Position numbers and translations under genes: made by a program. A stretch of DNA of 29,120 bases from Apiotrichum sp. Y4204 (Eukaryota > Basidiomycota > Tremellomycetes > Trichosporonales > Trichosporonaceae), in assembly GCA_025531455.1 (NCBI GenBank), contig JAMYHL010000154.1:1-29120 (forward strand), in the 5' to 3' direction. The notes under the pieces were generated by a model. The model searched no databases. It was given only the letters and a program-made list of their open reading frames with translations, and was not told the DNA's origin. This document shows, in pieces, positions 19,297 through 28,704 of this stretch (position 1 is its first letter; every line of letters starts with the position of its first letter).

Positions 19297-22200
19297 CTAA
19301 TCCCTCGCGGAGATGCGCTCAATGTACTCTCTCGGCGGGCGGGGCGCGAGCGGCGGCGGCGGCCCGTCCGGAATGACACTCATGCTCCGCCCGAGCGTGC
19401 TGCGGTCGCCGCGCACGCTGCCCGCCTGGCTCCCATAGTCGAGCGTGGCAGAGCGCGCATGCGACGACAGCGAGCCGCCGCGGCTGCTGCTCCCCATTGG
19501 CGTCGGGCTCGTGTTCTGCGCGTGGCGCACCGCGTCCGTCGCCTGCTCGTACCGCCGCCGCATGAGGTCCTTCTCCTGCTCGGCGGACATGTACGCGCCC
19601 TGCGCCGCCTCTCCGCCAGACAGCTGCGTCGGGGAGGAGGTGAGCTGCTGCTGCATCGGAGGAGGCGATACGCTGCCAGCAGCACGGGCGACGCGGTGCT
19701 GGGCCTCCTCGTACCGCTTGCGCATCATCTCCTTCTCGTCCGCGGCAGACATGTACGTGGCCGGCATGGTGGTCGGCTTGGAGGGGCCGGAGGAGGACCC
19801 GGAACCAAAGATGGCGTCGTACGGGATAGGACCGTCGCCTGACCCCGAAGCCGAGGGCCCCGCAGAGGGACCGTCAGGCTCGCCCGCAGCGCGGGCGACG
19901 GCGTGCTGCGCCTCTTCGTACCGCTTGCGCATCATCTCCTTCTCCTGCGCGGCAGACATGTACGCCGGGTTCATGCTCGGCGCAGGCGGGTTCGACGGAC
20001 CCGCAGGTGCCGGCGGACTCGACGCACCCGCACGGGAACCGCCAGAACCAAATATCTCGTCGTAGCTCAGCGGTGCACCGGCATTCGGAGGGTTGACGCC
20101 CGTGAACTGGTTGGGGCTGCGATCAACCGCAGGGGGATGCGCCTGGGGCGACTCGCTCGCGCGCGCGACGCGGTTCTGTGCCTCCTCGTAGCGCTTGCGC
20201 ATCATCTCCTTCTCTTCCGCGGCGGAGAGGTACGCCTGCGGCATGCGCGAGCTGCCTGCCGGGGGGGTTGCGGCAGCGCGCGATCCGCCTCCGCGCGGAG
20301 ACGACGGCGGGGAAGGTGAATGGTGGAGGGCAACGCGGCTCTGCGCCTCCTCGTATCGCCTCCGCATGTCGTCCTGTCCCGAGAATCCCGAGGGTCCCGA
20401 GGATCCGCCTTGAGATGTCGAAGACTGCGCACGTGGCGGCTCATTGAATGGCGGCTGGGTGTCTTGACGCGGCGCGTACTGGGAACCGCTCGACTGCGTC
20501 TCGTGGCCCATCGCCTGCTCGTAGCGCCTGCGCATCATCTCCTTCTCCTGTTCGGCCGATGCAAAGTCGTGCTGGCTAAATACCTGCGGTGGGGGCTGCG
20601 AGCTAGAGCCGGCGGCAGCATTCGGCGGCCTCTTGATCATCGCGGCGACCGCAGGATTGATATTGGGCGGCAGCATGGAAAGCGGGGCGGGGGCGGGACC
20701 CATGATCTCGGGGTCTGGCTCGACATCGTCGTCGTACGCGGCCTGGTTGCGCGCGACGGCTGCCTGCGCGTTCCTGTACCTTTCGACAATGACGGCCTTC
20801 TCCTCCTCGGCTGTCATATCCAGTCGGCCCTTGCCCTTCTTTTGCTGCTGCGGGGGTTGTTGGGGCGGCGGCGTCGGCGTAGCCACAATACTCGGCTGGC
20901 GCTGACCCTGCGTCTGGTGCTGCGGCATCTTGCCAGGGGCGGTGGCGCCGAAGATCTGGTCATAAGGAATGGGATCTTCGTGATGCGACGGCGCAGGGGT
21001 GGCACGGTCGCTGCTGGTGCCGACCGGAGATCCAACCTGGCGCTCGGCGGTGGCCGCAAAGCCACTTCCGCTGGCGGTACCAGTGCCCTGGGGGGAGACC
21101 GAGTCGAAGCCGTTCGCGCGCGGGCTCGACGGATTACTCGGGCCGGCGATAACGGGGTTCATCGCACGGGTTGCCTCCTCGTACCGCCTGCGCTGCTCGT
21201 CCTTCTCCTGCGACGCGTTCATAAAGTCGTTGGAGAGGTTGCGCTGGCGGGCGGTGGACGAGCTCGGACCGGCAGAAGGCGATGCCGTGCGGTTCACCTT
21301 GGACGGCGGGGCGTACTCTGGTGGAAGGCCGTGGTGCGACTCGTCCGCAATGTCAGGCAGCTTGGGCGACTGCGATGGATGGTGCGCGCGGACGCGCTCG
21401 GGCTCGGTGGTCAAGGGCGCCGAGGTGTCACGCGAAACTCGCGAATTGCCAGTGCCGGGGCTCTGGACAGTCTCGGTATCCACAATCGACTCGTACGCTC
21501 CTGAATTCCAAGCGCCAAACGAGTTTGCAGTCGCACGCGGCTGGCTAGCGTCTGACTGGGAGGAGACGCGGTGGCGCATTGAGCCGCCCAGCTGGTTGTC
21601 GTCAAACCTCCCGCGGCTGCCAGGATCGGGGCTGATATTTGCGGTGCCGTTGATATTCGGCGACTGCGAGGTACGGCGTGCTGGCATAGTCATTGCGCCG
21701 CTGGCGCGGTCGTGGAAGAAGTCGGTGCCGGAAGTAAGGCTGGTGACTGTGGTGGATGACGAGCCGCGCCAGTCGTTGCGGGGCGTGAAACCCTCAATGT
21801 GACGCCCCGGCGAGCCCGGCGGCGACGCGGCAACCTGCTGCGGGCCAGGCGAGGGGGTAAGGCCTGGGAAATGCGTCGACGGGTTGGTTACGGAGCTGAG
21901 GTCGGGCGAGAGGTAGGAGCCATTGTTGAGCGATGGGCTACGCCGGCTCGCCGCCGAAAGTGCCGCAACAGCGGCCTTCTCAAGTGCCACCTTGTCCGGG
22001 TTCTGGGCGGTAGGGAATGTCCCACTCGAGTGCGACTGCTGGGGTGTCGCCCCCGGGCGTTGGTTGAGGCTGAAGCCCTCGACAAAGCCGATATCCCTGT
22101 GGGTTAGGATCGCCTTTTGCATTCCTCGGGACTCACTTTACGGCCTGCTGGGCGCTCGACCGGCTGAACGTGCCGATGATGCACGGGATTCCAGCGACGA

Positions 22201-23173
22201 CAAGCTTGTTGGGTATGGTCTCCAGAGTCGCCTCGACAGCGAGCTCATACTCGAGGCGGAAGTCTTGTGCGCGCACAGTGAGCAGGGGCCGGTCAGTCGG
22301 AACGACAAGATCCAACGAGCCCTTTGTCTCTTGGCCAGGGCCGAGGAACTCGCCGACCTGTGCGCGCGCCGAAGTCAGCTGTGTGCGCTTGACGCTCGGC
22401 TGCTGCGGCGCCTTGTTTTTGGTTTTCTTCGCCTTTGTTTTATACTTGTCCTCCGACGACGGCATGACAGTGAGCACCTCTGTGAGGATAAGCTCAATGT
22501 GCTTGACCTTGAACGGGGGCGACATTTTGCTCTTGACCGTGGCGGTGACGAGCATCCTGTCGCCGGGGCCAAATGCCTGCGTCGTGCGGTCGACCTCGAG
22601 GCGCAGCTGGTCGAGGGCGCCCGTTGCGGAGAACTGCTCGTGGCGCGAGTACATGGGCCATGCGGAAGCCAGATCGTACTTTACGATACGGAGCGGCTGG
22701 CTCATCGTGGTGGTCGTCGTTGGGTCCTTGCGGAAGAAGCCGCCCTTGCCCTTGTACGTGACGGTCGCGACGAGCTCATACCGGATGCCACTGCTTTTGC
22801 TCAGCTCGATGCTGGGCGGCATGTCGTTCGGGAGGGGTATCACGAAGCGAAAGTCGGCCGTGTTCAGCAGATCAAACTCCTTGCCCTCGGGGGCACGCCA
22901 GAGGACGTGCACCTTGCCGACATTCTCCCAGCTGTTCTGGAACGCGGCCTTGGCGACGGGACCCGACGGCACAGACTCGTACTTGCGAATCTCGACGCGT
23001 ACATGTTTGGCCTTGACTGCCCCCGAGTTGACGCGGACCTCGACGGTGCCCTGAACGGTCGCTTGCTGGCGCTGGTCGTTGGGCGGGATGCCGGGCCAGC
23101 CTTGGATGAATGGCAGGTGCGGCGGCTCGCGGAGGTAGAGGCGGACAGGGCCCGCCGCGGAGGACCCGGTCAT
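19297..23173 (-). CDS. Alpha-arrestin (ART family) with a long repeat-bearing C-terminal tail
   Basis: Exons 23173-22137 and 22096-19297, joined over a 40-nt intron, give 1278 residues. Residues 1-345 form an N- plus C-lobe arrestin fold. Visible elements are VQGTVEVRVNSGAVKAKHVRVE, DFRFVIPLPNDMPPSIEL, GIRYELVATV, then a second lobe around RLEVDRTTQAFGPGDRMLV and KVKHIELILTE. Alpha-arrestins bring the ubiquitin ligase Rsp5 to membrane cargo. One PPxY motif (PPEY, residues 604-607) fits that role. The remaining 930 residues are Ser/Pro-rich and low in order, except for about eight copies of a charged helical module (for example EKEMMRKRYEEAQ) between roughly 640 and 1200. Three PYDxIFG-like motifs (YDQIFGA, YDEIFGS, YDAIFGS) are interspersed among them. 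The tail is far longer than in typical yeast ARTs, and the modules are not part of any arrestin domain I know. Confidence 0.82.
19520..21215 (-). repeat. Coding repeat: eight EKEMMRKRYEEAQ modules and three PYDxIFG motifs
   Basis: Approximate positions of the helical module on the + strand are 21165-21215, 20750-20815, 20505-20560, 20325-20370, 20165-20235, 19895-19965, 19685-19755 and 19525-19590. The three copies in the middle right (20165 to 19755) are nearly identical in DNA, with the shared word GCGCATCATCTCCTTCTC. The outer copies are more divergent (EKDEQRRRYEEAT, EKAVIVERYRNAQ). PYDxIFG-type motifs occur near 20956, 20059 and 19815. The pattern indicates internal duplication followed by divergence. 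Confidence 0.8.
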
Positions 23174-24144
23174 GGAGGGGATTGGAGACTAGAGATGGTG
23201 GGGGTATGGGTAGCGGTTTGGCGAGTGACACACGTCGCCGTCGCGGTGGTGGATGCGAGTCGATGGAGGGAATGGATCGAATGGATCGGATAGGACGATG
23301 AAGAAGCAAAAGAAAGCTGCGCGCGGCGGATCGATCAAATGAGTGAGCGGAGTGACGTCGGTGGTGCACTGCGAAACGACGGAAATCTAGAATCTAGTGG
23401 GAGATGAGTAGATGAGAGAGTGTGTGCTGCGGTGCCTTGAGTATGTCCGCAATGGTGTGGTGTTGATAGCACTGATTGCGATGGCGACGAGATGAGTGCA
23501 GATGGGGCAGGAGGATTGAGAGACAGCGGAGAGACAAGATGGATTGGATCCAGATGGCCAGATGGGATCCACAGAGATGGTTGCATGTTGGGTAAACGCT
23601 CCGTGCAGTGCTTCTTTTCGGTCTGCCAGTCAAAAGAGTCTCAGACATTGCGCTATGCGGCTCCTCTCCCCCCCGTGGCCGAGTGTGTACCCGACTAGGA
23701 CGAGGACGAAGGACAATCGCCAGGTGTTTTGTGTGTCTTCCTTCTCTTTCCCTGATCCCCGCCTTGCTCCTTGTCCTCCTGTCCTCCTGCTTCGGGGCAA
23801 TCACGCCGATCTCGGCCCAGCTAGCTCCAGGGCCCGCGGTCTGTGCATACACCAGTACACAGCCCATGCCGCCAGGTCGCAAATCCCAGGCACAAGGGGG
23901 AAAAGTGTAGGAGGACGGCGCTAATTCCTAGTGACAGTGGGTCAGTGGGTGTAATGGCGACTGAGGAGGATTGTAATTGGCTTCTTTCAATTCCTAATAA
24001 ACGATTACAAGACCTTCTGTTCCATCCTATCCTGTCCGCGTTCTTCCCCTGCGCCTTGTCTTTTGGGCGTTCCTCGTTGCGGTGCTTGTATCATTCTCCG
24101 TCCCCGCCTCTTCCGTCACCACCACATTCTCCACAGCCAACCAG

Positions 24145-25089
24145 ACGCGTCGATCCCGGCGAGAGTTATGCAACTCTTCGGAAGTGGACGCGCGGCATGG
24201 AGGGGTGTGAGGGTCGTGGAGAGCGGAACGGGGAGAGGGGAGACCATGGGGACCATGGGGACCATGGAGACCACGGAGATCCCCATCTTCCATATGATTC
24301 CATGCGGACGCAGCTCACAGAAATCATGGATCGTGGCTATCGTGGATGGTGGGTCGGGAGGTCGTTCCGAGCATCATCTGATACCCCTGATTCGATGCAC
24401 GTTGCTTGAGCATGCTTGAGCGCTCGCGCGCTTGAGCTATTGAAACCGCACTTCCACCCGCTTCCGCCAGGCAAACTCTCGCGCGCGGCCACGCGTACTC
24501 CGCGGCATGCGCAGCAGCTGGCAAGCCGCTGGACATGCTGGGACGGTATTGTTTAGCTTTACGCGTTTACGGCGCACAAGCCGTCCCTCTGGCCAGTTTG
24601 TGGTCCGGTGATACACCGTCTGCAAAATCATGTAACGAACACCAACTGTTCGGTATGTTCGGGCTTCCAAGGAACATGTTACGAGCATTAACACCGCTGC
24701 ACTGCTGTTCGTCATCCAAAATTCACGCGCAGATGCGATGCGTTGCGCGTGCGCATCGGCGGACCGCCACTGCGTCTGATTCCACTCATCGTGTTCGGCA
24801 TCGCTACGCGTCTCGGTGCTCTAGGACGATTGTCTCCGCGCAGTGCTCCTGGCACCGCAGGACGGCAGGTTAAGTTGTGTCGGCGGTGCACCCAAACCCA
24901 AATGCACCGACTCGGGTCGAGACCTCGGTGCCTCTGTCGGAACTGAAGTCGAAAGCGGAGTGAGTCGTGGGTCGCGGGTCGGGTGGAGTAGGTGGATTAA
25001 GACCATGCGCGGAGAGTGTGAGAATACCGTGGTCTTGTCGCCAAAACCCTCCAGGCCTTTCCAACGCGCCTCGTTCACATTCGACGCGT
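24145..25089. promoter_or_regulatory. Cluster of five ACGCGT (MCB-type) palindromes
   Basis: Perfect ACGCGT sites lie at 24145-24150, 24491-24496, 24561-24566, 24806-24811 and 25084-25089. ACGCGT is the Mlu I cell-cycle box bound by the fungal MBF (Mbp1/Swi6-type) factor at G1/S genes. Well under one copy is expected in this length by base composition. The last site is 148 nt upstream of the PLP1 start codon. Confidence 0.4.
24242..24270. repeat. 9-nt tandem repeat GACCATGGG
   Basis: Three units of GACCATGGG, the last degenerating to GACCATGGA, lie in the intergenic region and continue into related GACCACGGA. In one frame it would encode repeated Gly-Asp-His, but the surrounding frame shows no sign of being a gene. 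Confidence 0.7.
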
Positions 25090-25236
25090 CGCCACGCAGT
25101 CTCGTGCGCGACCTGGCAGACATTTGTCAGGCCAGTCCTCCTCCACTTTGGTACTTTGGCCACCACACTCAACTAAGCCTACCACGAAACACCTCCAATT
25201 CGGCCACATCTTACTCTCTCTCCACGTTTGCCCACG

Positions 25237-26171
25237 ATGCCAGACAGCGACCTCTCCGACTCTGAGCTCCTTGACGGCCTTGAGGAGTCGTTTGACCTCG
25301 GCGCCGAGCGCGAGCGCCGCATGGCCGAGCTCCGCGAGCAGACCCAGAAGGCGCAGCACCTCCGCGAGACGGAGTATGGGCGCGTGGTCACGTATGGCGA
25401 TGAGAAGAAGCTCATTGAGCGTATGAGGTGAGCGCGAGCCCGAAGGGCGAGGACCTAGCAGTTGGGAGCGGGACTAGACGTCTGGCATTTATGTTGGCAT
25501 CGTCCTCGTCTGGCTCTGCTTGATTTGTGTTGGCTCACACCCACAGTAAGGAGAAATGGTGCCTCATCCACTTTTTCCACCCCGACTTTCCGCGCTGCAG
25601 GATCATGGACCAGAAGCTGGAGGTAAGTCGCGCAGCGCGTAACGCGAAACCGAGGGAAGCGCTGTTCGGGTGTCGTTGGCCTCAACTCTCCACTCTACGC
25701 TCGGCTCACACACTCACAGGAAATTGCGCCAAAGTACCCGCACACGCTCTTCCTCCGCGCGTCCGTTGCCGACATCCCGTTCCTCGTCGGCAAGTTTGGC
25801 ATTCAGGTGTTGCCGTGTGTGCACGTGTTCGTTGATGGGGCGTGTGTCGATCGGTGAGTGAGGGGAGCGGGTTGAGGAGTGTAGATGGGGGGAGATAGGA
25901 GACTAATCTCAGGCTTATCGGGTTCGAGGAGCTTGGCCAGACCGACAGCTTCACCTCGAAAACCCTCGAGTGGCGGCTCAAGCGCGCGGGCGTGCTCCAC
26001 GACGGGCCGATCAGCCTTGGCTCGCTGCTTCCCGCGCACATGAAGAGCAAAAAGAGCAAGAGCGATGACGAGGATGATGACTCGGACGACGAGCGGTTCC
26101 GGGATAAGTCGGCGCGGAGGGGCAAGGTCGGGATTCGGAATGGGCTCGCGACTGGTGGTGATGACGACTAG
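25237..26171 (+). CDS. PLP1: Phosducin-like thioredoxin-fold protein (Plp1 / TXNDC9 family)
   Basis: Exons 25237-25427, 25547-25622, 25720-25853 and 25913-26171 (introns 119, 97 and 59 nt) give 219 residues, close to human TXNDC9 (about 226). The N terminus is acidic and helical (SDLSDSELLDGLEE, then RRMAELREQTQKAQ). The thioredoxin-like core runs from WCLIHFFHPDFPRCRIMDQ through KYPHTLFLRASVADIPFLVG and FGIQVLPCVHVFVDG to LIGFEELGQTDSFTS. The redox CxxC is absent (DFPRC keeps one Cys), as in this family. The tail has an Asp-rich run (DDEDDDSDDE) and a basic end. Family role: co-chaperone of the CCT chaperonin acting in actin and tubulin folding in the cytosol. The start ATG sits in a good context (CACGATGCC); an upstream TTG extension was discarded. 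The introns are longer than most in the window. Confidence 0.9.
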
Positions 26172-26294
26172 GCGTAGAGTTCTGTTCTACACGACCAGAG
26201 CAACATCTGCTGTAGGTCCTTCACCTCGCCCATCCCTCATGCTGCATTCCATTCCATACGCATAGCAATGTACACTATAATTCCACTTCCTCGG

Positions 26295-27440
26295 TCACTT
26301 GTGCTTCCTCAGCGCATCCCACACGACCTGTACTTCGGGTTCATCTGCCCCGAAAGCCTTCTCGGCAGCGAGCGCTTCCGCCATGTGCTGCGGGTTCGTG
26401 CTCCCGCACAGCGGCGTGATACCCCACAGCTCGCAGAGGCGGTACACTGTCTGCTGGGGTGTGATCCCCTTACGCTTCGCGAGCTCAGTGACGGGCTTGA
26501 AGGCCAGCAGGGACGGCGAGCCGGTCAGCGTCCAGAATGACTGATAAGCAATCCCGTGTCGCTTGCAAGTGTCGAATACTGGTACATGTTCAGTGAAGAA
26601 ATTTCCTTTACTCACCCTCCCAATCCCACCCGTTGCCCTCATGCCACCGGTTCTGCACGACCGCAGGCTTGACTTTGGCCTCGGAAATGAGCCACTCGAG
26701 CTCGGCCGCGTCATAAATGTTCGAGACGCCGAGCGCGCCGACAGTGCCGAGTCCGACAAAATTCTCCAGCGCGCGGTAGGCTGTGAGTGTGTCCTGCCGT
26801 TAGAAATGATAAGAAAATAATTAGTAGAGTTCCTACCCACCACACGCGTGCGGAGCGGCGAGTGCAGGACCACGCTGTCGATGCGCTCCACGCCCAGATT
26901 GTCCAGCGACGTGCCGATGCTCTGCCGTACCTGCATGTCGACGGGCATCGCGGGGTCGTATGGCAGGGCCTGTGTCGTGTCCTGTCCGTCGACCGAGGTG
27001 AACCTGGATGTGTGAGTTGGAAGCCAGAAGCCGGGAGTTGGGTTTCTCACTTGGTCTGAAGCCATAGGTCTTCCCGCTTACACACGCCCTCGGAGAGCGC
27101 GCGGCGGACGCCGGCGCCGACCAGGTCCTCGCGGTAGTGCTGCTGTTAGAGACTGACCGGCAGCGCTTTAACCCCATCAATGCTTGTCCTTTACACTCAT
27201 CACGCCCAGTCCCTCTTAAACCTGTTTGCTGACACATATCCTCCCCGCGCATCTCTATCGCTTCCAACCCACTCTTCCCCAACGCACCCACCTTAGGCTG
27301 ACAAGCCGTGTCTACCCCTCGGAACCCCGCCGAGAGCGCAGTATACACGAGGTCGGCGGTACGCTCCTTCTTCCTGCCCGTCAGCCACGAATTCTAGCTC
27401 GGACGCACCATGCCGTGCCGTAGATGATCTTGGGCATCAT
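26295..27440 (-). CDS. Aldo-keto reductase, small soluble type
   Basis: Six exons (27440-27409, 27373-27292, 27139-27051, 27003-26841, 26793-26616, 26578-26295) give 275 residues. The protein begins MMPKIIYGTAWKKER. Catalytic residues of the family are all present: Asp in GFRGVDTA, Tyr in PKHYREDLVG, Lys in WLQTKFTSVDG and His in IDSVVLHSPLRT. Later elements are VGALGVSNIYDAAELEWL, VVQNRWHEGNGWDWE and a C-terminal segment with ITPLCGSTNPQHM in the place where NADPH-binding aldo-keto reductases carry I-P-x-S-x-x-x-x-R-like residues. The substrate is not evident. It is shorter than the Ara2-like enzyme at 2150-3468 and not a recent duplicate of it. Introns are 35, 152, 47, 47 and 37 nt. The stop lies 123 nt from the convergent PLP1 stop. 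Confidence 0.83.
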
Positions 27441-27680
27441 TTTGGATGATGGTTGTTATGGCAGTGAGTGGAAGGGTGGGAAGTGCGTTATATGTCGTGT
27501 CGTGTCGCTGTCGGTGGGGTCGGTGATCGGTGAGGTCATTGCTACGGAACCAAACAACCGTTGTCAGCACTCTTGACTCCGGAAGCCGAGACTTTATCAA
27601 CATCGAACCTGTCCACATCTGAATCTCTTGTTCCATTCGCAATGGCATCCTTTAGTTCTGCTCCGCGCGCACTGCCCGCC

Positions 27681-27720
27681 ACATGTCATGTTATACAATG
27701 CTATACATGCTATAAAGTCT
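27681..27720 (-). terminator. Possible 3'-end processing signals after CWC24
   Basis: Immediately past the CWC24 stop (27724), the minus strand is AT-rich and contains two TGTA words (ATGTATAG and TTGTATAAC), the kind of UGUA elements that fungal cleavage and polyadenylation factors use. There is no exact AATAAA. The assignment is tentative. Confidence 0.3.
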
Positions 27721-27723
27721 ATG

Positions 27724-28704
27724 CTACTCCTCGCGCTCCTCCCCGCGCGACTCGGTATCGCTGGGTGCGCCGTCGCCATCCTCCTCCTCATCCGAATCGC
27801 CGCCGATCTGGATTCCCCCGTCGTCTTCCTCCTCGACGATACCCTTCTCCTCCATGCGCCGCTTGCGCTTCGCCTCGAGCTTGGCAAGCAGCTTCTCCGC
27901 CTTGGTGAAGATGCCGTTGGTCGCCGCCCCGCACGCGTAGCACTTGGGGCTCTTGATAAACCGGTCGACCGCGCACTTCATGCAGAAGTAGTGCCCGCAC
28001 TTTGTGACGACCGGCTCGTTGAACTCCTTTTTACAGATGAGGCACGCGAACGGCAGCATCTCCTCCTCCTCCTCGACCTCCTGTACCGCATCGTCGTTCG
28101 GATCCAGCTGGTCCAGCTGCCATCCAGCGAGGTAGTCGCCGCGGTCGTGCATAAACTTGCAGCTGTCGCCGTACCCGCAGAATCCCGTCTCCTTGTACGG
28201 CTTGCACACGTCCGGCTGGTAGTCCATGAGGGTGATGCTGCGGATATGGGCCGTTGCGCGAATCGGCGCCGTCTTCATCTTGGCGTCGGATGTCGTCCCG
28301 TCGCTCTTCCGGATTGTCTTCAGGTATCCGCTCTGGCCGCGGTATTGTCCGTCGTCAACGACAATCTCGCCGTCCTCGTTGACCTTGATCTTCTTTGCGT
28401 CCGGCTCGCCGTCCTCGATATCCCAGTTGGAACTGCGCGTCGCAAAGTCCTCGCGCTCGATGGCCGCTTCCTCAGCGCGGTAATCAAATTCGTCCAACCC
28501 TCCGGACGGTTCATCGCCGGGCACTCTCCGCCGCTTCGACCCCTGCACGAGCGGGTTGGCGATCGACTTCTTCGTTGGCCGCACGATAGTCGTGGATTCG
28601 GACTCCTCCGTGTCGGCTGCTGGTGGTGAGGCTGAGCGTCGCCGGGAAGACGGCTTCGGACGCGACTTGGGGCCCTTTTTGAACATGACCACTGGGGCGG
28701 ACAT
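27724..28704 (-). CDS. CWC24: Pre-mRNA splicing factor Cwc24 / RNF113 (CCCH plus RING fingers)
   Basis: A single uninterrupted frame of 326 residues. The basic N terminus starts MSAPVVMFKKGPKSRPK. The middle carries KTAPIRATAHIRSITLMDYQ, a conserved lead-in. Then come a CCCH zinc finger with spacing C-x8-C-x5-C-x3-H (CKPYKETGFCGYGDSCKFMH) and, after an acidic patch, a C3HC4 RING with CLIC, CGHYFCMKC and CYAC in correct spacing. A charged coiled stretch (EKLLAKLEAKRKRRMEEK) and an acidic tail end the protein. Order and spacing match Cwc24 of yeast and RNF113A of animals. These proteins bind the activated spliceosome near the 5' splice site before the first catalytic step. It is one of the few intron-free genes here. 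It starts at the first ATG, 416 nt from the right edge. Confidence 0.93.
   Translation of the reverse strand: MSAPVVMFKKGPKSRPKPSSRRRSASPPAADTEESESTTIVRPTKKSIANPLVQGSKRRRVPGDEPSGGLDEFDYRAEEAAIEREDFATRSSNWDIEDGEPDAKKIKVNEDGEIVVDDGQYRGQSGYLKTIRKSDGTTSDAKMKTAPIRATAHIRSITLMDYQPDVCKPYKETGFCGYGDSCKFMHDRGDYLAGWQLDQLDPNDDAVQEVEEEEEMLPFACLICKKEFNEPVVTKCGHYFCMKCAVDRFIKSPKCYACGAATNGIFTKAEKLLAKLEAKRKRRMEEKGIVEEEDDGGIQIGGDSDEEEDGDGAPSDTESRGEEREE

Larger units (their letters stand above)
23174..25236. promoter_or_regulatory. 2.06-kb intergenic region between divergent arrestin and PLP1 genes
   Basis: This is the longest non-coding stretch of the window. It separates two genes that read away from each other, so it holds both promoters. 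I see no supported exon and no RNA gene. It contains a BamHI-like direct repeat GGATCCA...GGGATCCA near 23545-23572, a 9-nt tandem repeat at 24242-24270, three GCTTGAGC words at 24403-24437, and five ACGCGT sites between 24145 and 25089. The last 230 nt before PLP1 are CT-rich, as expected of a leader. Confidence 0.5.

Noticed and set aside
20320..21504. Plus-strand open frame of 394 codons
   Set aside because: It is exactly antisense to the repeat region of the arrestin gene and is Arg/Leu-rich, a mirror of codon bias in the true gene.
23843..24409. Plus-strand open frame of 188 codons with GDHGDHGDH
   Set aside because: The repeated residues come from the 9-nt DNA repeat at 24242-24270. 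The rest lacks family similarity, and its base use is not like the neighbouring genes.
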